NCBI GenBank assembly: GCA_023473595.1
Contig: JAMCYV010000032.1
Location: 1-35,555, forward strand
From: Patescibacteria group bacterium
GTDB taxonomy: Bacteria > Patescibacteriota > CPR2 > UBA1875 > JAMCYV01
Direction of reading: 5' to 3'
Length of the DNA: 35,555 bases
Shown here: positions 26,960-35,101 of the stretch, piece by piece
Numbering within the stretch: the stretch's first letter is position 1
How the letters are laid out: each line of letters starts with the position of its first letter
The notes under the pieces: model-generated
Told to the model about the DNA's origin: nothing
Databases searched by the model: none
What the model saw: the letters and a program-made list of their open reading frames with translations, nothing else
Made by a program: the position numbers and the translations under genes

Positions 26960-27120
26960 AAAGTATAAAAATAATAAATTCCAGCAAAAAAGCAAAGAAT
27001 AGCCAGAGCTTTTAAAAGAATTTTAAAAGCTCTGAAATTTACAAATACTTTTTTAATTAAAATGAAAAGAACAGTCGGTACGGTTATAAAACCTATTAGT
27101 ATAAGCAAGCCCGATTTCAT
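26935..27120 (-). CDS. Small two-TM hypothetical protein between scpA and scpB
   Basis: 61 aa hydrophobic ORF overlapping the scpB start. Confidence 0.5.
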   Translation of the reverse strand: MKSGLLILIGFITVPTVLFILIKKVFVNFRAFKILLKALAILCFFAGIYYFYTLWRGIKLF

Positions 27121-27139
27121 AAAGCAAATTTAGCTAATA

Positions 27140-27838
27140 TTAAATCTCTCTTATAATTATATCACCAAAGTGCTTGTCTTGCTCGGCGGATATAACTTTT
27201 TGCTTTAGAAGATCAAGGATTGCTAAAAAGGAGACGATAATCTCATGTTTAGTCTTTACTTTTTTTAAGAGTTCAGAAAATTTGGCTTTTTTCTTTTTTG
27301 AAAGATAATCTTTTAATTCTGTTACTTTTTCTTCGACCGAAACGGCTTTCTCTATTTCTTTTTCGCCTTTTTCAATTTCTTCTTTAGGCATCTTCGAAAG
27401 AGTATTTTTTAGGATTTCCAAAAGCATATTTATATCAACAGATTCCGGAGGAGAAAAGTTTCTCAAATCCAAATCAAATATTCCTTGCCGCCTGTAAGAT
27501 CTCTTCCTTTCTTCTAAAATTGTATTAAAAGCTTGGGCTGCTTCTTTGTATTTCTTGTATTCTATAAGCCTTCGCTCTAAATCCTCTATCTCTTCTTCCT
27601 CTTCACTATTTGCGATTTGGGGGAGAAGTACCTTTGATTTTAAATAGATAAGCTTCGAAGCGATTAATAAAAATTCAGCGATGTTATAATCTCTTTCATC
27701 TAATTTTGAGAGGCAGTTTATGTATTCGTCTGTTATTTTGGCAAGAGAAATCTTAGTTATCTCAAGTTTTTCGGCCTCTATAAGCTGAAGCAAAAGATCA
27801 AGCGGACCCTCAAATTGTTCCTGGCTAACCTTAAGCAT
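27140..27838 (-). CDS. scpA: Segregation and condensation protein A
   Basis: 'FEGPLDLLLQLIEAEKLEITKISLAKITDEYI', 'AEFLLIASKLIYLKSKVLLP'. Confidence 0.94.
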   Translation of the reverse strand: MLKVSQEQFEGPLDLLLQLIEAEKLEITKISLAKITDEYINCLSKLDERDYNIAEFLLIASKLIYLKSKVLLPQIANSEEEEEIEDLERRLIEYKKYKEAAQAFNTILEERKRSYRRQGIFDLDLRNFSPPESVDINMLLEILKNTLSKMPKEEIEKGEKEIEKAVSVEEKVTELKDYLSKKKKAKFSELLKKVKTKHEIIVSFLAILDLLKQKVISAEQDKHFGDIIIREI

Positions 27839-27841
27839 CTC

Positions 27842-29149
27842 TTATGGTCTTAATCTATTTATGTCTCTTGGGAAGAGGCTGGTTTCCCTGATATTTTCGA
27901 GTTCTAAAAATTTCATTGTCATTCTCTCGAGGCCATGGCAATACCCGCCTAATGGCGGCATTCCATACTTAAAAGCATCTAGATATTCTTTAAAATCAGC
28001 CGGTACCATATTTCTAGCATGCATCTTCTGAATTAACTCGTTATAATCATTAATTCTCTGTCCGCCTGTTGTCACTTCAAGGCCTCGGAAGAGAAGATCA
28101 AAGCTTAAAGTTTCGTCCGGATTTTTAGGATCATCGATAGTATAGAAAGGCCTTTTTTTAGTTGGATAATGGGTAATGAAAACAAATTCACTTCCGTTTT
28201 TCTTCTCAAAATATTCGCAGATCTTTTTTTCATGATCGGGCTCTAAGTCCGGTTCTCCTAAGCACTTTATCTTATATTTTTTCTCTAAGATTTCTTGAGC
28301 TTCTTTAAGCTTAAGAACCGGAATTTTCTTAAATTCGGGGATCTTTGCTCCTAAAAGTTCAAACTCATCCTGACAGTTTTTCTTTAGCCAATCGATTATA
28401 AATTTGACTTCCTCCTCGTGAATCTCTAAGAGGTCTTCAAAACCGTCAATGAAAGCCATCTCGATATCCAAACTCATGTATTCATTCAAATGTCTAGAAG
28501 TCGAATGCGGCTCGGCTCTATAGACATAAGCTGTCTCATAGACCTGTTCGTAGACTGCAGCCATTATTTCTTTATAAAGCTGTGGACTTTGGGCAAGATA
28601 TGCTAGTCCTTTTTTAAAATATTTAAGACTGAACATTTCGGCGCCGCCGGTCTCAGCACCGGCTGAAACAATTTTCGGCGTATTAATCTCGGTAAAACCT
28701 TTTTCTTCAAAGAAAGCTCTGAAAGCTTTTAAAATTTCAGCCTGGACTTTAAAAATTGCCCTTTGTATAGGATTTCTTAAAGTAATAGTCCGATTATCAA
28801 GCAAAGTATCGAGGTTAACGTTCATTTCTTTCTTATTTATCTCCACCGGAATATCTTCCTTGACAGCAGAAAGGACTTCAACTTTTTTAACCAAGATTTC
28901 AGCACCTCCAGGTGCGCGGTCTTCTTTTTTAACTTTGCCTGTTATCTTAACAACACTTTCAGTAGTCAGGCCCTCAAGCTTGGCATTGTCTTCTTTCTTA
29001 TCAACAATAGCCTGAACCAAACCCTCTTTATCTCTTAAAACGATAAAAGTAATTCCCCCAAGTTTCCTTATCTTGTGAATCCAGCCGGCAACTGCTATTT
29101 CTTTGCCAATTTTTTCTTTTACTTGACTTGAATAAATTCTATCTTTCAT
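27842..29149 (-). CDS. aspS: Aspartyl-tRNA synthetase, short archaeal-type (probably aspartate--tRNA(Asx) ligase)
   Basis: 435 aa; 'GAETGGAEMFSLKYFKKGLAYLAQSPQLYKE', 'YRAEPHSTSRHLNEYMSLDIEMAFI', 'GLERMTMKFLELENIRETSLFPRD'; no GAD insertion. Confidence 0.93.
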   Translation of the reverse strand: MKDRIYSSQVKEKIGKEIAVAGWIHKIRKLGGITFIVLRDKEGLVQAIVDKKEDNAKLEGLTTESVVKITGKVKKEDRAPGGAEILVKKVEVLSAVKEDIPVEINKKEMNVNLDTLLDNRTITLRNPIQRAIFKVQAEILKAFRAFFEEKGFTEINTPKIVSAGAETGGAEMFSLKYFKKGLAYLAQSPQLYKEIMAAVYEQVYETAYVYRAEPHSTSRHLNEYMSLDIEMAFIDGFEDLLEIHEEEVKFIIDWLKKNCQDEFELLGAKIPEFKKIPVLKLKEAQEILEKKYKIKCLGEPDLEPDHEKKICEYFEKKNGSEFVFITHYPTKKRPFYTIDDPKNPDETLSFDLLFRGLEVTTGGQRINDYNELIQKMHARNMVPADFKEYLDAFKYGMPPLGGYCHGLERMTMKFLELENIRETSLFPRDINRLRP

Positions 29150-29190
29150 AAGGATAATTATAGCTTATTTTGCTTAAGGAAAGAAGCTAA

Positions 29191-29222
29191 AAAGCGCCCC
29201 GATCTTTATCGGGGCGCTTTTA
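29191..29222 (-). terminator. Intrinsic terminator after the response regulator gene
   Basis: AAAGCGCCCCGAT-cttt-ATCGGGGCGCTTT, A/T tracts on both sides. Confidence 0.85.
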
Positions 29223-29230
29223 AAAGTAAT

Positions 29231-29614
29231 TTAAGCTTTCTGCCTGGGTTTTTCTAAAATCTCCTTTACCTTGCTTATGACTTCTGAAAGAGTTACTTGG
29301 GATTTCACCAAGTATTCATCGGCACCTAAAGCCTTCCCTTTTTCTATATCAGCCGTTTGAGAAAGAGCGCTCATCATTATGATCTTGGTCTCCTTGGTCT
29401 CTGGCGTGGCTCTTAAAATATCTAAGGTATCAAAACCGGAAATCTTGGGCATCATAATATCCAAAACGATTAAGTCAGGCCTTTCCTTGACTGCGACCGT
29501 TAGAGCTTCTTCTCCGTCAGAAGCTGTCACTACTTCGTATCCCTCGGCTTCCATGCGGGAAGAATAGATATCCCTCAAAGCCACATCATCTTCAACTATC
29601 ATTATCTTTGTCAT
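29231..29614 (-). CDS. Receiver-only response regulator
   Basis: 127 aa CheY-like: 'KIMIVEDDVALRDIY', 'PDLIVLDIMMPKISGFD', 'KIIMMSALS', 'GADEYLVKSQ'; no output domain. Confidence 0.94.
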   Translation of the reverse strand: MTKIMIVEDDVALRDIYSSRMEAEGYEVVTASDGEEALTVAVKERPDLIVLDIMMPKISGFDTLDILRATPETKETKIIMMSALSQTADIEKGKALGADEYLVKSQVTLSEVISKVKEILEKPRQKA

Positions 29615-29689
29615 ATTGTTCGTTTACTCTGTCTCGTCTTGCGACATAATTTAATTTTATAATACTTATTTTATATTTTCAAGAATATT

Positions 29690-31342
29690 TTAATCTAATG
29701 ATTTAGGGATTGTAAAGGTAAATTTACTACCTTTCCCCTGTTCGCTTTCGACCCAGATTTTACCGCCAAATTGCTCAACAATTGAACGAGTTATAAAAAG
29801 TCCCAAACCTGTCCCCCCGACTTCTCTGGTTGCTGAATTATCTACCCTATAAAATTTTTCAAACAGATGTTTTAGGCTTTCCTTTGGGATGCCCATGCCC
29901 GTATCTTCTACAGAAATGATAGCGAAATCTTTATCTTGATCAAGATTAACTTTTACGCCGCCTTTCATTGTGAATTTGATTCCGTTTTCGATTAAGTTTG
30001 TTAAAACTTCTCTAATCATTGATTGGTCGGCAACTACTCGGATGGGAGGTGCAAGAGATTTCTTCCCTTTCTCAACCCCCTTAGACTTTTCAAACTCTAA
30101 GGAAATTTCTTTTTTCTTTGCAAGCTGGGTTAGATCGCCGACTACTTGTTCAATCAAACTATTAATTTCAAATTTTTCAATATTCACCTCTAATTTTCCT
30201 TCTTCTATCTTGGTAACGGAAAGCAAGTTTCTAACTAAAGTGGACATGCCGATAATGGCAGCATGAGCTTTATCTAAATATTCTCTGGCTTTGTTATCTA
30301 TCTTTGTGATTTTCTCATTCGATGCCAAAGAGATATAACCTTCCAGAGTCGTAATCGGTGTTCTAAGTTCATGAGAAGCAGTAGAGACAAATTCGTTTCT
30401 AAGTCTTTCTACTTCCTTTTGCTTAGTAACATCTCGAAAAACGCAAATTGCTCCCGTAGTATTTCCACTTATATCTTTTATCGGCGAGTAACCGGCAGAG
30501 ATCTGAATGTTCTTCTTACTCTTATTAACAAAGCAAAGATCATCTCTTACTACATTTTCACCGCTATTCCAAACTTGAAGAACCGGGCAATCTTTCTCAC
30601 AAATGCTGACATCTTGTTCGTTTTTAAGCTTCATAACTGTCCAGCATTTGATACCTAAAGCTGCTTTCTCTTCCCAACCGGTCATTTCTTCAGCAGCTTT
30701 ATTGAAAAGGACGACATTTCTTTCAGTATCGACAGCATAAACACCATCAGCAATGCTTGAGAAGACGGCTTCTTCTTGGCTTTTGTCTGAAGATAATTTC
30801 TCGGCAAAGGCAATCATCTTGGCCTTATCCGCTAAGCTTTTCCTATATCTTTCTCCAATTAAATATGATGGGATGGCAATTAAAACAATAGGAGCTAATC
30901 TAGGGGTTAGCGATGAAAGATCCAAAAGAATGGCATATTTTTGATAAATTATGATATCGACTATGAAATAAATCATCGAGGCTAGATAAGCTATAAGGCC
31001 ATAGAAATTAGAGACATAAAACCCGGCTATTGTTAGAAAAAGCAAAACAAAAATCAAAGGTGAACTTATGCCGCCAGTAATATTTAAAAGAGCAAAAACG
31101 TATAAAAAGTTTAACCCGAAAAGAACGATTAAAGCATTTTTGGGAGATTTAAGGTAGAGCTTATTAAAAAAGAAGAAATAGACAATGCATAAGGCACCTA
31201 CAACACTACTTACTCTTAGGAAATTTAATAAAGATGGGTTTATTTCCTTTACAAAAAGAGAAATAAAAAGAAAAACAGGCGGAATAATAAGTCCAACAAT
31301 TAAAGAAATAATATTAAGCTTTTTCCCCCAAGTATTTTGCAT
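29690..31342 (-). CDS. PAS-domain membrane sensor histidine kinase
   Basis: Multi-TM N-terminus, PAS 'IADGVYAVDTERNVVLFNKAAEEMTGW', H-box 'STASHELRTPITTLEGY', N/G boxes 'LTNLIENGIKFT', 'DTGMGIPKESL', 'GGTGLGLFI'; ATG 31342 preferred. Confidence 0.94.
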   Translation of the reverse strand: MQNTWGKKLNIISLIVGLIIPPVFLFISLFVKEINPSLLNFLRVSSVVGALCIVYFFFFNKLYLKSPKNALIVLFGLNFLYVFALLNITGGISSPLIFVLLFLTIAGFYVSNFYGLIAYLASMIYFIVDIIIYQKYAILLDLSSLTPRLAPIVLIAIPSYLIGERYRKSLADKAKMIAFAEKLSSDKSQEEAVFSSIADGVYAVDTERNVVLFNKAAEEMTGWEEKAALGIKCWTVMKLKNEQDVSICEKDCPVLQVWNSGENVVRDDLCFVNKSKKNIQISAGYSPIKDISGNTTGAICVFRDVTKQKEVERLRNEFVSTASHELRTPITTLEGYISLASNEKITKIDNKAREYLDKAHAAIIGMSTLVRNLLSVTKIEEGKLEVNIEKFEINSLIEQVVGDLTQLAKKKEISLEFEKSKGVEKGKKSLAPPIRVVADQSMIREVLTNLIENGIKFTMKGGVKVNLDQDKDFAIISVEDTGMGIPKESLKHLFEKFYRVDNSATREVGGTGLGLFITRSIVEQFGGKIWVESEQGKGSKFTFTIPKSLD

Positions 31343-31390
31343 AGGCTTTACTTTTATGGTAGCAAAAAAAATAGGTAGCGACAATAATAA

Positions 31391-31421
31391 GGTCCGTCCT
31401 TTGCTTTGCAAAGGACGGACC
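31391..31421 (-). terminator. Intrinsic terminator after the second DD-carboxypeptidase gene
   Basis: GGTCCGTCCTTTGC-TTT-GCAAAGGACGGACC, 14-bp perfect stem. Confidence 0.8.
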
Positions 31422-31431
31422 TTTGTAAGCT

Positions 31432-32388
31432 TTAAGGATTTTTTACCTTTCCTACGACCATAAACCCATAATCCAAGAGGTTTGTAATATCAGAATTTGG
31501 GTTCTGACTGTTTAAAACGACTACTACCAGCCTTTTATCTCTAAGAGCAGTTCCGATGAAAGTATGGCCGGCTTCCCAGGTATAGCCAGTCTTCGCACCG
31601 TCCATCCCTGGATAAATTTTTAACATATCGCTTATGTGATAAAGCCAATGGGCTCCATGTTTGTCAGTTTTTGGAATATTTATATCTTCCTTTTGTCCCA
31701 TATACTTTAAGATTTGAGGATATTTCTTAATAGCATAACGAGTAATAACTCCGAGGTCATAAGCGCTAGATTTATGATTCGAATCATCCAGACCGGCAGG
31801 GTTTGTAAAATTAGTATTTTTTAGTTCTAGCCACTTGGCTTTGTCATTCATGGCTTTTACAAAATTATCATACCCTAGAGTGCCTTCAGCTAAAGCAAAA
31901 GAAGCGTCATTTGCAGAAAGCATCATCATCCCATACATTAGATCTTCCGCTTTCAGCTTCTCTCCTTCCTTTAAATCCATGCTGTTGGGGATCTGGCTGG
32001 CGGCATTTTTAGAAACGGTAATTTCCTTGTTTAAATTGGCATTCTCCAAAACAATTACGGCTGTCATGATTTTGGAGATGCTAGCTGTAGGCCCTTTGAA
32101 ATCCGGATTTTTGGTATAAAGTATCTGGCCTGTTTCTTGGTCGAAGACAACTGCCCCATCGGTTAATGTATTAAAAGGGGTCGAACCATTTTCGTCTATA
32201 AAATTGGTTTTCAAGAAATAATCGTTTCTTTCCTTATCAGTGATCTTATTTTCTAGGATTTTAGGAATGGGGTTTTGAGAACCACTTTCTTTTTTCTTTT
32301 CAGTTATTTTTTTAAAACCAGCGACTAAAATTACCGCTAGTACAAAAAAAGCACCCAAAATAATAAGGATTCTTTTGTTATGAGACAT
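31432..32388 (-). CDS. D-alanyl-D-alanine carboxypeptidase (S11 family)
   Basis: 'ASISKIMTAVIVLENA' (SxxK), 'LSANDASFALAE' (SxN), 'GAKTGYTWEAGHTFIG' (KTG). Confidence 0.92.
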   Translation of the reverse strand: MSHNKRILIILGAFFVLAVILVAGFKKITEKKKESGSQNPIPKILENKITDKERNDYFLKTNFIDENGSTPFNTLTDGAVVFDQETGQILYTKNPDFKGPTASISKIMTAVIVLENANLNKEITVSKNAASQIPNSMDLKEGEKLKAEDLMYGMMMLSANDASFALAEGTLGYDNFVKAMNDKAKWLELKNTNFTNPAGLDDSNHKSSAYDLGVITRYAIKKYPQILKYMGQKEDINIPKTDKHGAHWLYHISDMLKIYPGMDGAKTGYTWEAGHTFIGTALRDKRLVVVVLNSQNPNSDITNLLDYGFMVVGKVKNP

Positions 32389-32463
32389 ACTTTAGCAGTA
32401 TAACACAATTCCGAAGGTTTAAGAAGCAATATTCTTTCAATTGAGGTCCGATTGGTCGATATC

Positions 32464-32501
32464 AAAAAGAACTCCTAGAATAAATCCCGGCAGTTCTTTT
32501 T
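32464..32501 (-). terminator. Terminator of tRNA-Glu
   Basis: AAAAAGAACT...AGTTCTTTTT 10-bp stem immediately 3' of the tRNA on minus. Confidence 0.65.
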
Positions 32502-32575
32502 GGCACCGCCAAGGGGAATCGAACCCCTGTTACCAGGATGAGAACCTGGCGTCCTGACCGCTAGACGATGGCGGC
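32501..32575 (-). tRNA. tRNA-Glu (anticodon CTC), CCA encoded
   Basis: GCCGCCATCGTCTAGCGGTCAGGACGCCAGGTTCTCATCCTGGTAACAGGGGTTCGATTCCCCTTGGCGGTGCCA; complete cloverleaf, anticodon loop TTCTCAT. Confidence 0.96.
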
Positions 32576-32584
32576 ATAAACAAA

Positions 32585-32647
32585 TGTCATCTCGAGCGAA
32601 GTCGAGAGATCTGCTTTAAAGATTCCTCTGCTTCGGTCGGAATGACA
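32585..32647. repeat. Dispersed palindromic repeat (copy 2), TGTCATCTCGAGCGAAGTCGAGAGATC...GGAATGACA
   Basis: Same TGTCAT...ATGACA ends and AGATC..AGATTCC core; internal CTCGA(gcgaag)TCGAG hairpin. Confidence 0.8.
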
Positions 32648-32680
32648 GTAAAATTATAGCAAGATTCGCCTCTTTTTTCA

Positions 32681-32734
32681 ATAAAATAGCCCTGCCAATA
32701 AGGTCGAGTGACCCTAAAGGCAAAGCTATTTTAT
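32681..32734 (-). terminator. Nested hairpin/terminator downstream of the 48-aa gene
   Basis: ATAAAATAGC/GCTATTTTAT outer stem, TGCC/GGCA, GGTC-gagt-GACC inner. Confidence 0.5.
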
Positions 32735-32758
32735 AAATAAAAACTCCCTAAAGAGTTA

Positions 32759-32905
32759 TTAAGCCTTAACAAATTTGCACATAGTAGTACCACATGTTGG
32801 GCATTTGCCCTTGATCATAGTTCTACCATTTTTAGTCTTAACTGTAGATTCGCCAGCCATTTCAACATCTTTCTTTTTGCATTTTACGCAGTATGCTTTT
32901 GTCAT
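32759..32905 (-). CDS. 48-aa zinc-ribbon protein (DUF5679-like), not in the supplied ORF track
   Basis: MTKAYCVKCKKKDVEMAGESTVKTKNGRTMIKGKCPTCGTTMCKFVKA; SD GGGAGGTGA upstream; two CxxC. Confidence 0.88.
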   Translation of the reverse strand: MTKAYCVKCKKKDVEMAGESTVKTKNGRTMIKGKCPTCGTTMCKFVKA

Positions 32906-32943
32906 TCCCTTTCACCTCCCTTCATAATTTTATTTAGCCTAAA

Positions 32944-32986
32944 GCTTACTAAAATAGTATAGCTTGCCTATACTTAAATAGTAAGC
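32944..32986. promoter_or_regulatory. 43-nt nested palindrome overlapping the -10 of the 48-aa gene
   Basis: GCTTACTA-AAAT-AGTATAG-CTTGC-CTATACT-TAAA-TAGTAAGC; both arm pairs perfect. Confidence 0.8.
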
Positions 32987-33005
32987 ACAAAAAAGGGCTT
33001 GTCAA
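32978..33005 (-). promoter_or_regulatory. Sigma-70-type promoter of the 48-aa gene
   Basis: Minus: TTGACA, 16-nt spacer, TACTAT. Confidence 0.78.
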
Positions 33006-33073
33006 GAGTAAAAATTAAATTTTTGAGTTCAAATGTAAATATTTTACTTTTACAAAGCGAAAATAATGTTAGG

Positions 33074-33982
33074 CTAAGATTTCTTTAATTTAAGGTAAAT
33101 AGCGTTTGCAGCAATAGCTCCTTCGGCTGCCCCGGTTATAATCTGCCTTAAGTTGTTTGAGCCTGTGGATATATCTCCTACGGCGTAAACCCCCTCTACG
33201 GAGGCTTTCTGGCTAGAATCGACAGTTATATATCCTTTATCATCAGTTTGAAGATTTAGCTCCTTTATTAATACTACTGAAGGGATTGAACCGGCCTCTA
33301 TAAAGACTCCATCGACTGAAATTTCTTTTCCATCTTCTTTTAGAATAATGCTTTGGACTTTGTTATCCCCCTTTATCTCTTTTAGATTTCGTTCTAAGAT
33401 TACTTCAATATTTTTCTTTTCTTTCAATTTCTCAGTCCAAGCTGGTTCGGCTCTTAGCTCGCTTCTCCTGTAGATTAAATAGACTTGCTCCGCCAAATCT
33501 GCCAAATAAAGAGCGGAGGTAACCGCACTGTCGCTGCCGCCAATAACAGCAACCTTTTTGTTTTTATAGAAAAAAGCATCGCAAGTGGCGCAATATGAAA
33601 CTCCTTTTCCAACAAATTCTTTTTCACCCGGAATTTCAAGCTTTCTTCTCTCAGTTCCTAAAGCAAGGATAATATTTTTGGCTTGCCATTCCTCATTTGA
33701 GCTTTTTAGTAAGAAGTTTCCATTGTTTTTAGTTATCGATACTATCTCGGTTTCAATAATTTTTTGCCCGAAACTTTTCAGATGTTCTTTGAATTTGGCC
33801 GCTAATTCGACACCTGGAACACTATTGAAGCCGGGATAATTTTCGATTCTATGAGCTTCGTTTACTGTCCCGCCGTTCATTTTTCCGACGATAAGAAAAT
33901 TCATCTTATATCTAGCTGCATAAATAGCGCAGGCAATCCCAGCCGGCCCACTGCCAATAATGATAAGATCATAAATTTGCAT
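33074..33982 (-). CDS. trxB: Thioredoxin-disulfide reductase
   Basis: 'IIGSGPAGIACAIYAAR', 'GVSYCATCDAFF', 'AVIGGSDSAVTSALYLADLA', 'VYAVGDIS'. Confidence 0.95.
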   Translation of the reverse strand: MQIYDLIIIGSGPAGIACAIYAARYKMNFLIVGKMNGGTVNEAHRIENYPGFNSVPGVELAAKFKEHLKSFGQKIIETEIVSITKNNGNFLLKSSNEEWQAKNIILALGTERRKLEIPGEKEFVGKGVSYCATCDAFFYKNKKVAVIGGSDSAVTSALYLADLAEQVYLIYRRSELRAEPAWTEKLKEKKNIEVILERNLKEIKGDNKVQSIILKEDGKEISVDGVFIEAGSIPSVVLIKELNLQTDDKGYITVDSSQKASVEGVYAVGDISTGSNNLRQIITGAAEGAIAANAIYLKLKKS

Positions 33983-33991
33983 ACAATTATT

Positions 33992-34024
33992 GTAAATAGT
34001 AAATAGTAAACAGTAAACAGTAAG
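33992..34024. repeat. Heptad tandem repeat GTAAATA GTAAATA GTAAACA GTAAACA GTAAG
   Basis: Four full 7-mers plus a partial, read directly. Confidence 0.9.
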
Positions 34025-34061
34025 TCTTATTCTTCAAGCAGAGTTGAAAAATTTCCAGATT

Positions 34062-34122
34062 TGTCATCCTGAACTTGATTCAGGATCCACATTATAGATT
34101 CCGGATCAAGTCTGGAATGACA
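34062..34122. repeat. Dispersed palindromic repeat (copy 3), TGTCATCCTGAACTTGATTCAGGATCC...GGAATGACA
   Basis: TGTCATCC/GGAATGACA ends; shares GTCATCCTGAACTTG, TTCAGGATC and ATAGATTCCGG with copy 1. Confidence 0.85.
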
Positions 34123-34163
34123 TAAAAAATAAAGTATTTCTCCAAAAGGTTGAAAAATAAGTT

Positions 34164-35000
34164 TTAGGCGATGCTTGTGAAACTTAAAATGAGTAGCAAG
34201 AAAAGAGTTATATTTAAGACAAGAGCCTGCCTGAATTGATATTTATGGTAGCGGTGGTTATGAATTCCCAGTCTGTGCAGCATTCGAGCGTCTAGGATAA
34301 TAAAGGTAAGAATAATAAACCAGAGCGAGAGATAAGGAATATTGCCGACTGACAAGATATTTGAAAGATTAATGCTTGGCTTAGTAACTTGCTCCCCTAG
34401 GACCAATGAATCAGGGTTATTTCCAGCCATAGCAGTTCCCGGTTTACCAAAAAGCTGGACAACAAGAGTTGTCTCTTGGCCGCCTATTCTGCCGTTTCCG
34501 GTGGCTATCCCTATGTCTTTAAATTCCGAGTTCAATAAATTTTCTCTATGGGTTTTGCTTCCCATCCAAGCAGATACTGTATTTGAGGCACTTGTAAAGC
34601 CTTTAGCTAGATTTTCTCCTGCCAAACTGTAATTGTAACCTTCTTTATCAATAAAAACCCAGACTTCAAGGCCGTCTTTGCTTTTATGATCCCAATAGTC
34701 GTCTTTGAGCATATCTGCCAGTTTGTCATTGGCGGCTCTGTCTAAGGAAGGGTTTTCATTTAGGCTTGCAAAACCCTTAGCCATTCTTTCCTGATTTGTA
34801 TAATTAATGATATCTTTAGAAAAAGCATTCGTATCTTTGATTATAGGGCCGGAAACCGCCACCCCGAACATAAAATAATGCAAAATAATCCCTATAGAGT
34901 ATATAGAAAGCCATTTGTGGCGAATGGCATGCGGGCGGTACTCATTATGTTCATGCGGTATAAAGATATGTCTTAGTCTTATCTTTAGATTCATACTCAA
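34164..35000 (-). CDS. CAP/SCP-domain (YkwD-like) membrane protein
   Basis: 'YTNQERMAKGFASLNENPSLDRAANDKLADML', 'AGENLAKGF', 'WMGSKTHRENLLNSEFKDIGIA'; flanking TM segments. Confidence 0.88.
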   Translation of the reverse strand: MSMNLKIRLRHIFIPHEHNEYRPHAIRHKWLSIYSIGIILHYFMFGVAVSGPIIKDTNAFSKDIINYTNQERMAKGFASLNENPSLDRAANDKLADMLKDDYWDHKSKDGLEVWVFIDKEGYNYSLAGENLAKGFTSASNTVSAWMGSKTHRENLLNSEFKDIGIATGNGRIGGQETTLVVQLFGKPGTAMAGNNPDSLVLGEQVTKPSINLSNILSVGNIPYLSLWFIILTFIILDARMLHRLGIHNHRYHKYQFRQALVLNITLFLLLILSFTSIA

Positions 35001-35072
35001 ATTATACCCTTATGGTTAAATTGAACCAAATCTTAGCACAAGTTAAATTGAATTGCAATACTTCTTATGGTA

Positions 35073-35101
35073 TTGACAAAGACTTGGCAGAAGAAAATAA
35101 T
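35073..35101 (+). promoter_or_regulatory. Putative promoter of the tiny-ORF unit
   Basis: TTGACA (35073-35078), 17 nt, AATAAT (35096-35101). Confidence 0.5.

Noticed and set aside
29690-31411. Upstream start for the histidine kinase (MQSKGRTLLLSLP...)
   Set aside because: That extension translates the 31391-31421 terminator hairpin; ATG 31342 is preferred
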